A stretch of DNA of 11,057 nucleotides from Solirubrobacterales bacterium (GTDB lineage Bacteria > Actinomycetota > Thermoleophilia > Solirubrobacterales > 70-9): positions 1 through 11,057 of the forward strand of contig JASLJO010000116.1 in assembly GCA_030152505.1 (NCBI GenBank). Reading direction: 5' to 3'. Both the position numbers and the translations under genes were made by a program. Shown piece by piece: positions 1 through 6,538 of this stretch. The notes beneath the pieces are model-generated. The model made no database searches and was not told the origin of the DNA. It was given only the letters and a program-made list of their open reading frames with translations. How positions within the stretch are numbered: the first letter of the stretch is position 1; the number at the start of each line of letters is the position of its first letter.

Positions 1-1727
1 ACGCCGACGCTGCCGACCTCGCAGACGCGGCCGAGGTCGTTGCGCAGCAGGTCGACGATCATCAGGTGCTCGGCGTAGGTCTTCTCGTCTTCGGTCAGCT
101 CGGCCCGCAGCGCCTCGTCCTGCTCGGGGTCCTCCGAGCGCGGGCTCGTCCCCTTGATCGGGCGCGCCTCGACCCGTCGCTCGCGGTCGACCGAGAGGAA
201 GCGCTCCGGTGAGGAGCTGACCACGGCCATCTCGCCGAGCTTCAGATAGGCGGCGAACGGGGCGGGGTTGCGGCGCCGCAGCAGGCGGTAGAGGTCGAAG
301 GGGTCGGGTTCGGCGTCGGTCGAGATCTGGTCGGTGAGGCAGACCTCATACGACTCGCCGGCGGCCAGTTCGGCCTGGCTGCGGAGGATGTCGGCGAGGT
401 ACTGCTCACGGCCGCGGCCACAGCGGAAGCTGACGTGCTCGGCTTCAGGGCCCTCGCCGAGCGAGCGCGGTGGCGCCGGCTCCGGCGGCTCGGCGATGAT
501 CTCCCTCACCGCCCCCTCGGCCTCGTCCAGCCAAGCCTCGGCTTCCGCCTCGTCGCCGTGGCAGAGCGCAACCAGGTGCGTCCTTCTACGCACGTGATCA
601 ACGGCGACGAGGCGGTTTGCGAGCATCATCACGGCATCCGGCATGTCCGACCGATGCACGTTCGGCGAACCGCAGTCCGCCTTCAGCTCGTAGCCGAGAT
701 AGCCGACGAAGCCGCCCATCAGCCCGGGCGGGAGGTCGGCCGGTGGTGGCTCGATTGCGTGCCCAGCGAGCTCGCGGTCGAGCAGGTCGAAGATCGAGGC
801 GCGCTGCGTGCTCGCCGGGCCGGCGCCATGGCGGATCGCCGTGCCGGACTCGACGTCGTACTCGAGCACGCAGCGGGTGGCGCCGGCGCTGGTGCCGAGG
901 AAGGAGCGCTGCGCCAGCCGCGTCGGCGCGTCGGCGCTGTCGAGCCAGAAGGCGTGCTCGCAATCGCCGAAGAGCCGTTCGAAGAGTGCCTCGGTCGAGG
1001 GCTCGCCGGGCAAGGTGCGCAGCCGCAGCTCACTCCCGCCGCCCTCCCGCGCGTGGTCGAGGTTTGAACCGCTATCCGGATCAAACCTCGACCGCGCCTG
1101 GGCGTTGGTGGCGGAGGGCGGTTGTTTGGCACCGCGCCAACGGGGTGAGCGCAGCCGCCGGGCCAATCCGTAGAAGTTCTCGACGAGGCGCGCGCCGTGC
1201 TCGGTGGCGACCGACTCGGGGTGGAACTGAACACCCCACATCGGTTTGCGGCGGTGTTCGATCCCCATCACCACGCCGTCATCGGCCCAGGCGGTGACGT
1301 GGCCGTCGGGGCCCATGCCGGTGATCGCCAGCGAGTGGTAGCGGACGACCGGGAAGTCCTGCGGGATGCCGGCGAAGAGGCCGTCGTCTTCATGGTGGAT
1401 GCGACTGAGCCGCCCGTGCATCGCCTCGGGTGCGCTGGAGACCTTGCCGTCGAGCAGGTGGCCGAGGCCCTGGTGACCGAGGCAGATGCCGAGCACCGGG
1501 ATCTCGCTGTAGCGGAGGATGTCGTTGCAGACGCAGAAGTCGTGCCAGCGTCGCGGGCTGCCGGGGCCGGGGGAGAGGACGATCGCGTCGAAGTCCCAGC
1601 GCGAGAGCGCCCGCCAGGAGACGGCGTCGTTGTCGACGACGATCGGCTCTTCGCCGCTGACGCCGGCCAGCAGGTGGAAGACGTTGTAGGTGTAGGAGTC
1701 GTGGTTGTCGACCAGCAGGGTTCTCAT
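1..1727 (-). CDS. pabAB: Fused PabA-PabB aminodeoxychorismate synthase (partial, 3' end off window)
   Basis: The enzyme makes 4-amino-4-deoxychorismate from chorismate and glutamine, the first step to p-aminobenzoate for folate or specialised metabolism. 575 codons are visible. Residues 1-195 are a class I glutamine amidotransferase: the start reads LLVDNHDSYTYNVFHLL, the nucleophile is Cys82 in GICLGHQ, and the His/Glu pair is His169/Glu171 in GVQFHPE. Residues about 196-232 are a linker. From about 233 on is a chorismate-binding domain with PIKGT (Lys525) and the block YAEHLMIVDLLRNDLGRV. Lys in PIKGT is typical of PabB (TrpE has PIAGT), so aminodeoxychorismate synthase is favoured over a TrpGE anthranilate synthase. 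Roughly 120 C-terminal residues lie outside the window. The ATG at 1727 overlaps the stop of the upstream synthetase-like gene (ATGA), which fixes the start and implies translational coupling. The linker carries an in-frame palindrome at 1051-1097. Confidence 0.93.
   Translation of the reverse strand, partial: MRTLLVDNHDSYTYNVFHLLAGVSGEEPIVVDNDAVSWRALSRWDFDAIVLSPGPGSPRRWHDFCVCNDILRYSEIPVLGICLGHQGLGHLLDGKVSSAPEAMHGRLSRIHHEDDGLFAGIPQDFPVVRYHSLAITGMGPDGHVTAWADDGVVMGIEHRRKPMWGVQFHPESVATEHGARLVENFYGLARRLRSPRWRGAKQPPSATNAQARSRFDPDSGSNLDHAREGGGSELRLRTLPGEPSTEALFERLFGDCEHAFWLDSADAPTRLAQRSFLGTSAGATRCVLEYDVESGTAIRHGAGPASTQRASIFDLLDRELAGHAIEPPPADLPPGLMGGFVGYLGYELKADCGSPNVHRSDMPDAVMMLANRLVAVDHVRRRTHLVALCHGDEAEAEAWLDEAEGAVREIIAEPPEPAPPRSLGEGPEAEHVSFRCGRGREQYLADILRSQAELAAGESYEVCLTDQISTDAEPDPFDLYRLLRRRNPAPFAAYLKLGEMAVVSSSPERFLSVDRERRVEARPIKGTSPRSEDPEQDEALRAELTEDEKTYAEHLMIVDLLRNDLGRVCEVGSVG
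1051..1097. repeat. Intragenic palindromic element in the PabA-PabB linker
   Basis: A perfect 13-bp inverted repeat (GGTCGAGGTTTGA at 1055-1067, complement at 1081-1093) is extended outward by 3 more pairs across one G-T wobble. It is extended inward by 3 pairs after one A-A mismatch, leaving a 5-nt tip (1072-1076). Read in the pabAB frame it encodes about residues 211-226, with core RSRFDPDSGSNLD, exactly between the amidotransferase and chorismate-binding domains. A palindrome this long is not needed by the protein. An inserted palindromic repeat, analogous to the in-frame palindromic elements known in Rickettsia, is the simplest reading. No second copy was seen in the window. Confidence 0.7.
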
Positions 1728-3406
1728 GCCACCTCCTCCAGCCCCAGGCCGCGCGCGGCCCGGTCGAGCGTCGAGTGGACGACGCGGGAGACGTGCGGCG
1801 GCCGCTCCTCTTCGGTCTGCCAGCGGGCCAGATGAGAGGCGTAGCGGGCTAGCGGCGAGACGTCGAAGTCACGCGCCGCGCGGCCAACCATGCGACCGTA
1901 GGTCTCTGCCTGCACCACCGCGAAGCGGTAGTCGGGGTCGAGCTCGGCAGGGGCGCCCGGTACCGCACCGCTCTCGTCGTTGCGGCTGCGTGCCCGGGCG
2001 AGGTCCCAACCGAGCGCGTCGCCGTCCTCGAGCAGCCGTGAGGGCTCGAAGTCGATCCGCTTGTTGGCCGGATGCAGGAGGAAGTAGCCGAGCGCGATCT
2101 GCGCCGCGACGCGATCGCCGGCCGGGTGGCCGCTGCGCACCGACGCCCGCGTCGCCTCGGCCTCGAGCTGCTCGTCGACCCACTCGACCAAGTGGTCGAT
2201 CAGCAGCGCGTCCTTCTTGCTCGAGGAGATCTTCTCCTGCTCCTTGGCGACCATGCCGTGAAAGACGTCGTGGTAGGGGTGGAAGCCGTTGCCGCTGTCG
2301 GTGTGGACCAGCTCGGCCATCAACTGGCGGCGACAGGTGATGTGGGCGACCCACTCCTGGCCGCAGATCTGCAGCGAGGTGGTCCCCTCCAGCCCTGGCG
2401 CCGCCAGCCAGTAGGCGAGGGCCCGCATATGCTGGGTGGGCACGCCGTCGGAGCGGACCAGCGGCATCTCCTCCAGCTCCTCGCGTCCGGTCGTGTAGAC
2501 GACGGTGCCGTCCGGGCGCTTCTCCAGCGTCCCCTCCTGGAGGCCGAGCTCGGTGAGGTCCACCACCTCGGGCAGGAAGTCGGACTCGAAGAAGACGCGG
2601 TCGAAATGGATGCCGAGCCGGGCCAGCGTCTTGCGCTGGCCGGAGATCACCCAGGCTCGCGTCTGCGACCACAGTTCGAGCGCCGCCTGGTCGCCGTTCA
2701 GCACCCGCTGCAGCAGCTCGTCGGCGCTGTCTTCTCGAACATCGACCTCGCGCGTCAGCGAGTCGGCCGGGTGGTCCTGCGTGAGCCCGAGGGCGGCGCC
2801 GTTGGCACCGTTCTTTACGTAATCGGCATAGCAGTAGCCGACGAAATGGTCGCTCTTGACGCCGTTGCCGTGCTCCGAGCCCTGTGGGTACTTGCCGCTG
2901 CGCACGACGCCGGCCATCGCCTCGCCCATGCTGCGGCCGATGTCGCAGATGATGCTGCGGCGCTCGACCTCACCTCCCGCCTCGGCGAGCGCGTTGCCGA
3001 GGGCGTTGCCGAGGGCCAGATTGCGCATGTGGCCGATGTGCAGCGCCTTGGTCGAGTTGGCGTCCCAGAAGTTGAGCGCGAACCGCCGCCCGGCCGCGAC
3101 CTCCCCGCAACCGGCGACCGCTTCGGGCCCCTCCTCGAGTGCCGCGCCGCGCTTCGCCACCCACTCGTCGTCGAGCCGCAGCCAGACCTGCTTTTGGCCG
3201 CGCTCGACCGCCGCCACCCAGGGGCGCGCCTCGATCTCCTCCAGGGCGGCGAGCGAGGGTCGATCCTCACGCCACCCTTCCGAGAGCGGCACCAGCATCA
3301 GGTCGAAGCGCTCGTGCGGCCGGTAGGGGGCGCGCAGCGTCCAGTGCGACTGGGCTTCGCCCCCGTCTCCCGCTTCGTCGAAGTAGTCGAAGAGATTGAT
3401 GTCCAT
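1724..3406 (-). CDS. Arginyl-tRNA synthetase-like protein with altered substrate pocket
   Basis: 560 residues, class Ia aminoacyl-tRNA synthetase fold of the ArgRS type. Residues about 1-105 resemble a divergent ArgRS N-terminal additional domain. The catalytic core has NFWDANSTKALHIGHMRN (HIGH at 123-126) and EKISSSKKDALLIDHL (KMSKS-like, 392-397). Residues about 495-560 look like a shortened, degenerate DALR anticodon-binding domain. Two hallmark ArgRS blocks are changed. The NHxGDWGTQFG block reads SIICDIGRSMGEA (151-163). The YxxRD block, whose Tyr and Asp contact arginine in ArgRS structures, reads QHMRA, placing Gln325 and Ala329 at those positions. Arginine charging is therefore doubtful; a paralogue with other substrate use is inferred. 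The ATG at 3406 is chosen because the longer GTG start at 3436 would overlap the tRNA gene. The gene is translationally coupled to pabAB. A canonical argS is expected elsewhere in the genome. Confidence 0.8.
   Translation of the reverse strand: MDINLFDYFDEAGDGGEAQSHWTLRAPYRPHERFDLMLVPLSEGWREDRPSLAALEEIEARPWVAAVERGQKQVWLRLDDEWVAKRGAALEEGPEAVAGCGEVAAGRRFALNFWDANSTKALHIGHMRNLALGNALGNALAEAGGEVERRSIICDIGRSMGEAMAGVVRSGKYPQGSEHGNGVKSDHFVGYCYADYVKNGANGAALGLTQDHPADSLTREVDVREDSADELLQRVLNGDQAALELWSQTRAWVISGQRKTLARLGIHFDRVFFESDFLPEVVDLTELGLQEGTLEKRPDGTVVYTTGREELEEMPLVRSDGVPTQHMRALAYWLAAPGLEGTTSLQICGQEWVAHITCRRQLMAELVHTDSGNGFHPYHDVFHGMVAKEQEKISSSKKDALLIDHLVEWVDEQLEAEATRASVRSGHPAGDRVAAQIALGYFLLHPANKRIDFEPSRLLEDGDALGWDLARARSRNDESGAVPGAPAELDPDYRFAVVQAETYGRMVGRAARDFDVSPLARYASHLARWQTEEERPPHVSRVVHSTLDRAARGLGLEEVA
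2991..3014. repeat. 12-bp tandem duplication inside the synthetase-like gene
   Basis: GCGTTGCCGAGG occurs twice in direct succession. On the coding strand it gives the repeated LGNA-LGNA in the helix after HIGH (residues 132-139). Aligned by eye against the usual ArgRS pattern the helix has no extra length, so this may be codon-level convergence rather than a recent slip. Confidence 0.6.
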
Positions 3407-3431
3407 AACCCACGACGCAATCCGGCGCCGA

Positions 3432-3504
3432 TGCACCAGCCGGGGCTCGAACCCGGATCCTCGGCTTACAAACCCGATCCTCTAACCGATTGAGGTACTG
3501 GTGC
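3432..3504 (-). tRNA. tRNA-Thr (anticodon UGU)
   Basis: The minus strand folds as a complete 73-nt cloverleaf. The acceptor GCACCAG/CTGGTGC is perfect, the D stem is CCTC/GAGG with loop AATCGGTTA, and the T arm is CCGGG-TTCGAGC-CCCGG. The anticodon loop is TTTGTAA, which puts the anticodon TGT at 3468-3470 and predicts threonine (ACA codons). The discriminator base is A and CCA is not encoded. The anticodon stem TCGGG/GCCGA has a G31-G39 mismatch at the pair closing the loop, which is unusual. The tRNA lies 25 nt upstream of the synthetase-like gene in the same direction and could share its transcript. Confidence 0.93.
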
Positions 3505-3509
3505 GTATT

Positions 3510-3539
3510 TGTTTATCGAACAGTCAAGTAACTATTCAA
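3510..3539 (-). promoter_or_regulatory. Candidate promoter of the tRNA-Thr / synthetase-like / pabAB unit
   Basis: On the minus strand TTGAAT (3539-3534) and TAAACA (3515-3510) are separated by 18 nt and place the start at about the first base of the tRNA. The surrounding stretch 3505-3560 is strikingly AT-rich for this genome. Confidence 0.35.
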
Positions 3540-3564
3540 TAATTTTGGAGTGTAACAACGAAAC

Positions 3565-3596
3565 GCGCCCGCTGTCCACCTGGCAGGTGGCCGCGC
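3565..3596 (-). terminator. Hairpin terminator after the 73-residue regulator
   Basis: On the minus strand an inner stem CCACC/GGTGG around TGCCA (3576-3590) is flanked by GCGC/GCGC. The hairpin is followed by GTTTCGTTGTTAC, a moderately T-rich tail. It lies about 35 nt past the stop of the regulator and before the tRNA promoter, so it would separate the two transcripts. Confidence 0.5.
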
Positions 3597-3631
3597 TTCG
3601 CTGGCTACTCTCGAGCGTCTGGGCCGATGCC

Positions 3632-3853
3632 CTAGATGGCTTCGTAGAGGGGGTCGTCGGCGTCTGGGCCGGACGAGTCCGCGTATTTGACGCAGCGGGA
3701 ATTGCAGAGGGCGCGGCAGTGGTAGGCGACCTCAGCGTAAGGAGCGCCCGCGGCCGCGACCAGCTGCGACCGGGTCGCCGGTTCCCCCTTGAGTAGCTCG
3801 AGGATCTGCGCTCTGGTCGGATGCCACAGCGCTCTCATCTCTTGGGTTGGCAC
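3632..3853 (-). CDS. Small winged-helix (ArsR-like) DNA-binding protein, 73 residues
   Basis: The protein reads as a bare winged-helix domain: ALWHPTRAQILELL is the first helix, then RSQLVAAAG and YAEVAYHCRALCNSRCV form the recognition region and the start of the wing. It ends in DDPLYEAI, corresponding to the EHFYRA-type end of the wing in related proteins. There is no effector domain. The GTG at 3853 is preferred because AGAGGAG lies 6 nt upstream. The longer in-frame start at 3937 would begin inside the promoter. Three cysteines (residues about 46, 50 and 54) sit in and after the recognition helix; whether they bind metal or sense redox is unknown. The gene is divergent from the SDR gene at 3997. 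Target unknown; autoregulation is plausible. Confidence 0.75.
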   Translation of the reverse strand: MPTQEMRALWHPTRAQILELLKGEPATRSQLVAAAGAPYAEVAYHCRALCNSRCVKYADSSGPDADDPLYEAI

Positions 3854-3908
3854 GAGTTCTCCTCTTGAGACTGAATGTAATCGAATGACCTGCTCGATCG
3901 GGCATCTT

Positions 3909-3937
3909 TGCTTAATCGTGACGACTTTGCAGGTCAA
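3909..3937 (-). promoter_or_regulatory. Promoter of the 73-residue winged-helix gene
   Basis: On the minus strand TTGACC (3937-3932), a 17-nt spacer and TAAGCA (3914-3909) resemble a sigma70-type promoter. The predicted start is near 3902, giving a leader of about 50 nt. A small inverted repeat, CTTTG-CAGGT-CAAAG on the plus strand (3925-3939), overlaps the -35 box and could be an operator. Confidence 0.5.
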
Positions 3938-3996
3938 AGCGACACAATTCTCTGCCTCGTCGCGCTTGTTCCCGCACTTTCGGGAGAATTGATGGC

Positions 3997-4995
3997 GTGT
4001 TGACGATTGCAGTCACCGGCCCAACCGGCGAGATCGGCAGGTCGTTCATTGCGGCACTGGAGCGGGCGCCGGAGGTGAAGCGGATCATCGGCATGGCGCG
4101 ACGGCCGTTCGACCTCGGTGCGCAGGGCTGGGAGAAGACCGAATACCGCCGCGGCGACATCCTCGACCGCGAGGCGGTCGATGCCCTGGTCGCCGAGGCC
4201 GACGTCGTCGTCCATCTCGCCTTCGTCATCGTCGCCGGGCGGGGAGAGAGCCGTGAGATCAACCTGACCGGCTCGCGCAACGTCTTCGAGGCCGCGGCGG
4301 CGGCCGGCGCCAGGCGCCTCGTCTACACCTCCTCCGTCGCCGCCTACGGCTTTCACCGCAGCCTGCCCTCGCTGTTGAGCGAGGACGAGCCGGTGCGCGG
4401 TACCACCCGTCATCCCTACTCGGCCGACAAGGCCGAGGCCGAGGCCGAGCTGCACGAGGCCCTGATCGGCTCGGAGACCGATGCCTTCATCTTCCGCCCA
4501 TGCATCGTCGCCGGGCCCAAGGCCCCGCTGCTGTTGGAGCTGGTGCCGCTCCTGACCCTGGGCCAGAAGCTGCCCGGGCCGGTGCGCTGGGCGCTTGGCA
4601 AGGCGCCCTCGCTGCGCCCGGTGCTGCCCGATCCCGGTGTGCCTTTCCAGCTCGTCCATCACGACGACGTCGCCTCAGCCCTCACCGCCGCGGTGATCGG
4701 CCATGGCGAGCCCGGTATCTACAACCTCGCCGGGCCCGGTGAGCTGACCGTGTCCGATCTCGCCGAGGAGCTCGGCTGGCACTCGGTGCCGGCGCCGCAG
4801 CTCGCGGTTGGCGTCGCCGCCGAGGCGGTGGCGCCCTTCCTGCCCTTTCTGCCACCCGAGGCGGCCTGGATCGAGACCGTCCGCCGCCCGGTCCTGATGG
4901 ACACCTCGCGGGCACGCCGCAAGCTGCACTGGATGCCGCATCATGACGCGCGGGAGACGTTGCGCGAAACGATTGCCGCCGTGCGGGCTACTTAG
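3997..4995 (+). CDS. Extended-SDR NAD(P)-dependent epimerase/dehydratase-like protein
   Basis: 332 residues. The Rossmann start is LTIAVTGPTGEIG, with the TGxxGxxG motif at 7-14. GMARRP after the second strand carries arginines that would favour NADP(H), an inference. RGD at 52-54 fits the usual adenine-contact aspartate. The catalytic elements are the SS of VYTSSVAAYG (Ser112/Ser113) and Tyr141/Lys145 in YSADK, all present, so the enzyme should be active. The C-terminal half (FQLVHHDDVASAL, YNLAGP) is the usual substrate-binding part of sugar-nucleotide epimerase-like SDRs, but the substrate cannot be named. The GTG at 3997 is chosen over the ATG at 3992, which hits a stop after three codons. 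GGGAG lies 10 nt upstream. The stop TAG abuts the inverted-repeat element at 4997. Confidence 0.88.
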   Translation: MLTIAVTGPTGEIGRSFIAALERAPEVKRIIGMARRPFDLGAQGWEKTEYRRGDILDREAVDALVAEADVVVHLAFVIVAGRGESREINLTGSRNVFEAAAAAGARRLVYTSSVAAYGFHRSLPSLLSEDEPVRGTTRHPYSADKAEAEAELHEALIGSETDAFIFRPCIVAGPKAPLLLELVPLLTLGQKLPGPVRWALGKAPSLRPVLPDPGVPFQLVHHDDVASALTAAVIGHGEPGIYNLAGPGELTVSDLAEELGWHSVPAPQLAVGVAAEAVAPFLPFLPPEAAWIETVRRPVLMDTSRARRKLHWMPHHDARETLRETIAAVRAT

Positions 4996-4996
4996 G

Positions 4997-5111
4997 GGGA
5001 CCTATTCCGGTAGGGGTTCCACTTAACTTTTTCCGAAGATGGTTGCCGGCTGTCCGCGGGCCACGCCGCGGAAAAAGTACAAGACGTTTCACCCCTACCG
5101 GAATAGGTCCC
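4997..5111. repeat. 115-bp element with 21-bp perfect terminal inverted repeats and nested stem
   Basis: The left end 4997-5017 (containing CCTATTCCGGTAGGGG) is the exact reverse complement of 5091-5111. The symmetry extends outward to TAGG/CCTA if one extra G is allowed on the left. Inside, ACTTTTTCCG (5026-5035) pairs perfectly with CGGAAAAAGT (5069-5078). CCGCGG occurs at both 5054-5059 and 5066-5071. The element fills the gap between the SDR stop codon and the TPR promoter. It could be a MITE-like non-autonomous element, a bidirectional terminator or a structured RNA. No transposase and no convincing target-site duplication were seen. Confidence 0.75.
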
Positions 5112-5117
5112 TACACT
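5088..5117 (+). promoter_or_regulatory. Candidate leaderless promoter of the TPR gene
   Basis: TTCACC (5088-5093), an 18-nt spacer and TACACT (5112-5117) put the transcription start at about 5124-5125, on the GTG start codon itself. The -35 box lies just inside the right repeat of the 115-bp element and the -10 box straddles its outer edge, so the element supplies part of the promoter. Confidence 0.45.
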
Positions 5118-5124
5118 CGGCGGG

Positions 5125-5505
5125 GTGACCGTTGATGAGAACGAATCGACCTTTGTCCTGTATCGGCGGGGGATAGAGCTGTTGGAGGAGGCGGATTTCG
5201 AGCAGGCCACTGCGCCCCTCGAGGCGGCGGCGCGGCGGGCGCCGGAGAAGTCCTCGGTGCGCGAGGCCCTCGGCCGCGCCTACTTCCGTTGTGGTCGCTT
5301 CGCCGCCGCGGTCGCCGAGTTCGAGGCCGTCGTCGACACCCACCAGGTCAACGACTTCGCCCATTTCTGCCTCGGCCGCGCCCTGGCCAAGACCGGGGAG
5401 ACCGAACGCGCCCGCCATCACCTCGCCCTCGCCGCCAACCTGCGCCCCGACCGCCGCGACTACCGCTTCTACCGCGACCTGCTCACGCCCCGAACGGCTG
5501 ACTAG
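5125..5505 (+). CDS. Small TPR-repeat protein, 126 residues
   Basis: Three tetratricopeptide repeats fill the protein at residues about 9-40, 43-74 and 76-109, each with the A/G/Y pattern of paired helices (for example REALGRAYFRCGRFAAAVAEF). A short tail ends in LLTPRTAD. No signal peptide or membrane segment is seen, so it is cytoplasmic and most likely a protein-protein interaction module. The GTG at 5125 is preceded only by CGGCGGG with almost no spacing. With the -10 box at 5112-5117 this suggests a leaderless transcript. Partner unknown. It runs in the same direction as the SDR gene but is separated from it by the inverted-repeat element. Confidence 0.85.
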   Translation: MTVDENESTFVLYRRGIELLEEADFEQATAPLEAAARRAPEKSSVREALGRAYFRCGRFAAAVAEFEAVVDTHQVNDFAHFCLGRALAKTGETERARHHLALAANLRPDRRDYRFYRDLLTPRTAD

Positions 5506-5595
5506 CGAGCATCGCAATCTGATTCTCCGCGAGCGGGGCCGATATGGCGCACAGCCGCCGCCCCCGGACGCGAAGCGGAGGAGGCGCAGTTCGCT

Positions 5596-6522
5596 TCAGA
5601 GGCCGGCGGTGAGGCGGCCGACGTTGGGGGCGCTGAAGTAGGGGCTGAAGGTGTGCCGTCCGTCGCCGCGCTTGCCGTAGCTGGTCAGCCCGTCGATCTC
5701 GGTGCCTTCTTCGATCAGCCAGCCGCCGCCGCTGGCGCCGGGGAGCCAGTGGCAACGGATGGCGATCGTGGGCGGCCCCGGGATGCTGTAGGTCAGGTTG
5801 TCGTCGCCGACGTAGGGCGAGTTGCAGCCCTGCATCCAGCTGCTCTGGCCGGGGTAGCCGAAGGTCTGGAAGTCCTGGCGGCGGCTGAGGTCGGTGGCGA
5901 TCGCGGCGCCGCCGCCAACCGCGTCGGCGACGTTCACGCCTTCGGCGTTGGGGGATACGACGAGAGCGCCGATGTCGAAGTTGGGGTTGCCGAACCGCAC
6001 CCACTGCCTCAGCGCGAAGACCGACCTGCGGTGGGCGATGAAGGCGCCGAAGGGGGCCGTGCCGCCGCTGTAGGCGGGGACGAACTCGAGCAGGCTGGAC
6101 CAGACCGCGTGGCCGTCGGGCGGCTCGGGCCCGCTGTTGACGCAGTGGCCGGCGGTGAGCACGAGCCTGCGGCTCGGCGTGTCGATCGCCGTCGCCGAGC
6201 AGAAGCCTTCCTGCTTCCCCTGGCGGATGAAGAGCCGGCCGTTGACGGCGTAGGGGGGAGCGGTCGGTTCGGCGATCTGGGCGAAGCTGGCGGTGGCGAT
6301 CGGGTCAGCGCTGCCAGAGGCATCGAGCGGTTGCGCGGCGCGCATCCGCGCCGGCGTCCAGTGGCGGGCGATCCGCGACGCTTCGCCCTCGGCGGTGAGG
6401 CTGGGGTGGAGGCGGGCGGATGGCGTCGCCGCGGCGGGCGCGGCGAGCAGCGCGGCCAACAGGCAGGCGAGGGCAAACGCGCCCACAGCGCGAAGCTGGA
6501 CGCGGTGCGAGCCCATTCGCAT
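5596..6522 (-). CDS. Secreted trypsin-like serine protease
   Basis: 308 residues. Residues 1-32 form a Sec signal peptide: basic MRMGSHRVQLR, a hydrophobic ALACLLAALLA core, and a probable cut after AAPAAA. A propeptide-like stretch precedes the chymotrypsin-fold domain. The catalytic triad is visible: His126 in LVLTAGHC, Asp183 in NFDIGALVV, Ser264 in LPGASGGGW. Cys108/Cys127 flank the His and Cys233/Cys257 precede the Ser, likely two disulfides. GASGGG rather than GDSGG is seen in many bacterial trypsin-like and V8-like enzymes. Substrate unknown; it may process the secreted repeat protein encoded 16 nt upstream. No Shine-Dalgarno sequence precedes the ATG at 6522. TATCCT ends 7 nt before it, so leaderless transcription is possible. 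Confidence 0.9.
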   Translation of the reverse strand: MRMGSHRVQLRAVGAFALACLLAALLAAPAAATPSARLHPSLTAEGEASRIARHWTPARMRAAQPLDASGSADPIATASFAQIAEPTAPPYAVNGRLFIRQGKQEGFCSATAIDTPSRRLVLTAGHCVNSGPEPPDGHAVWSSLLEFVPAYSGGTAPFGAFIAHRRSVFALRQWVRFGNPNFDIGALVVSPNAEGVNVADAVGGGAAIATDLSRRQDFQTFGYPGQSSWMQGCNSPYVGDDNLTYSIPGPPTIAIRCHWLPGASGGGWLIEEGTEIDGLTSYGKRGDGRHTFSPYFSAPNVGRLTAGL

Positions 6523-6529
6523 CTGAAGG

Positions 6530-6535
6530 AGGATA
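6530..6535 (-). promoter_or_regulatory. Candidate -10 box (TATCCT) for a leaderless protease transcript
   Basis: On the minus strand TATCCT is followed by 7 nt and the ATG at 6522, so the start of transcription would coincide with the start codon. No good -35 box is seen. Read-through from the upstream gene is an alternative. Confidence 0.3.
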
Positions 6536-6538
6536 GAG

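Noticed and set aside
435..1067. Several 120-226 codon frames on both strands over the pabAB region
   Set aside because: The pabAB frame is continuous from 1727 to the window edge with all expected motifs; the others are GC-driven shadows.
3406..3436. Upstream GTG start for the synthetase-like gene
   Set aside because: It would place the first codons inside the 3' end of the tRNA and adds residues with no family similarity.
2072..3493. 473-codon open frame on the plus strand opposite the synthetase-like gene
   Set aside because: It is the antisense shadow of a gene with clear family motifs; it has no recognisable domain and would run through the tRNA.
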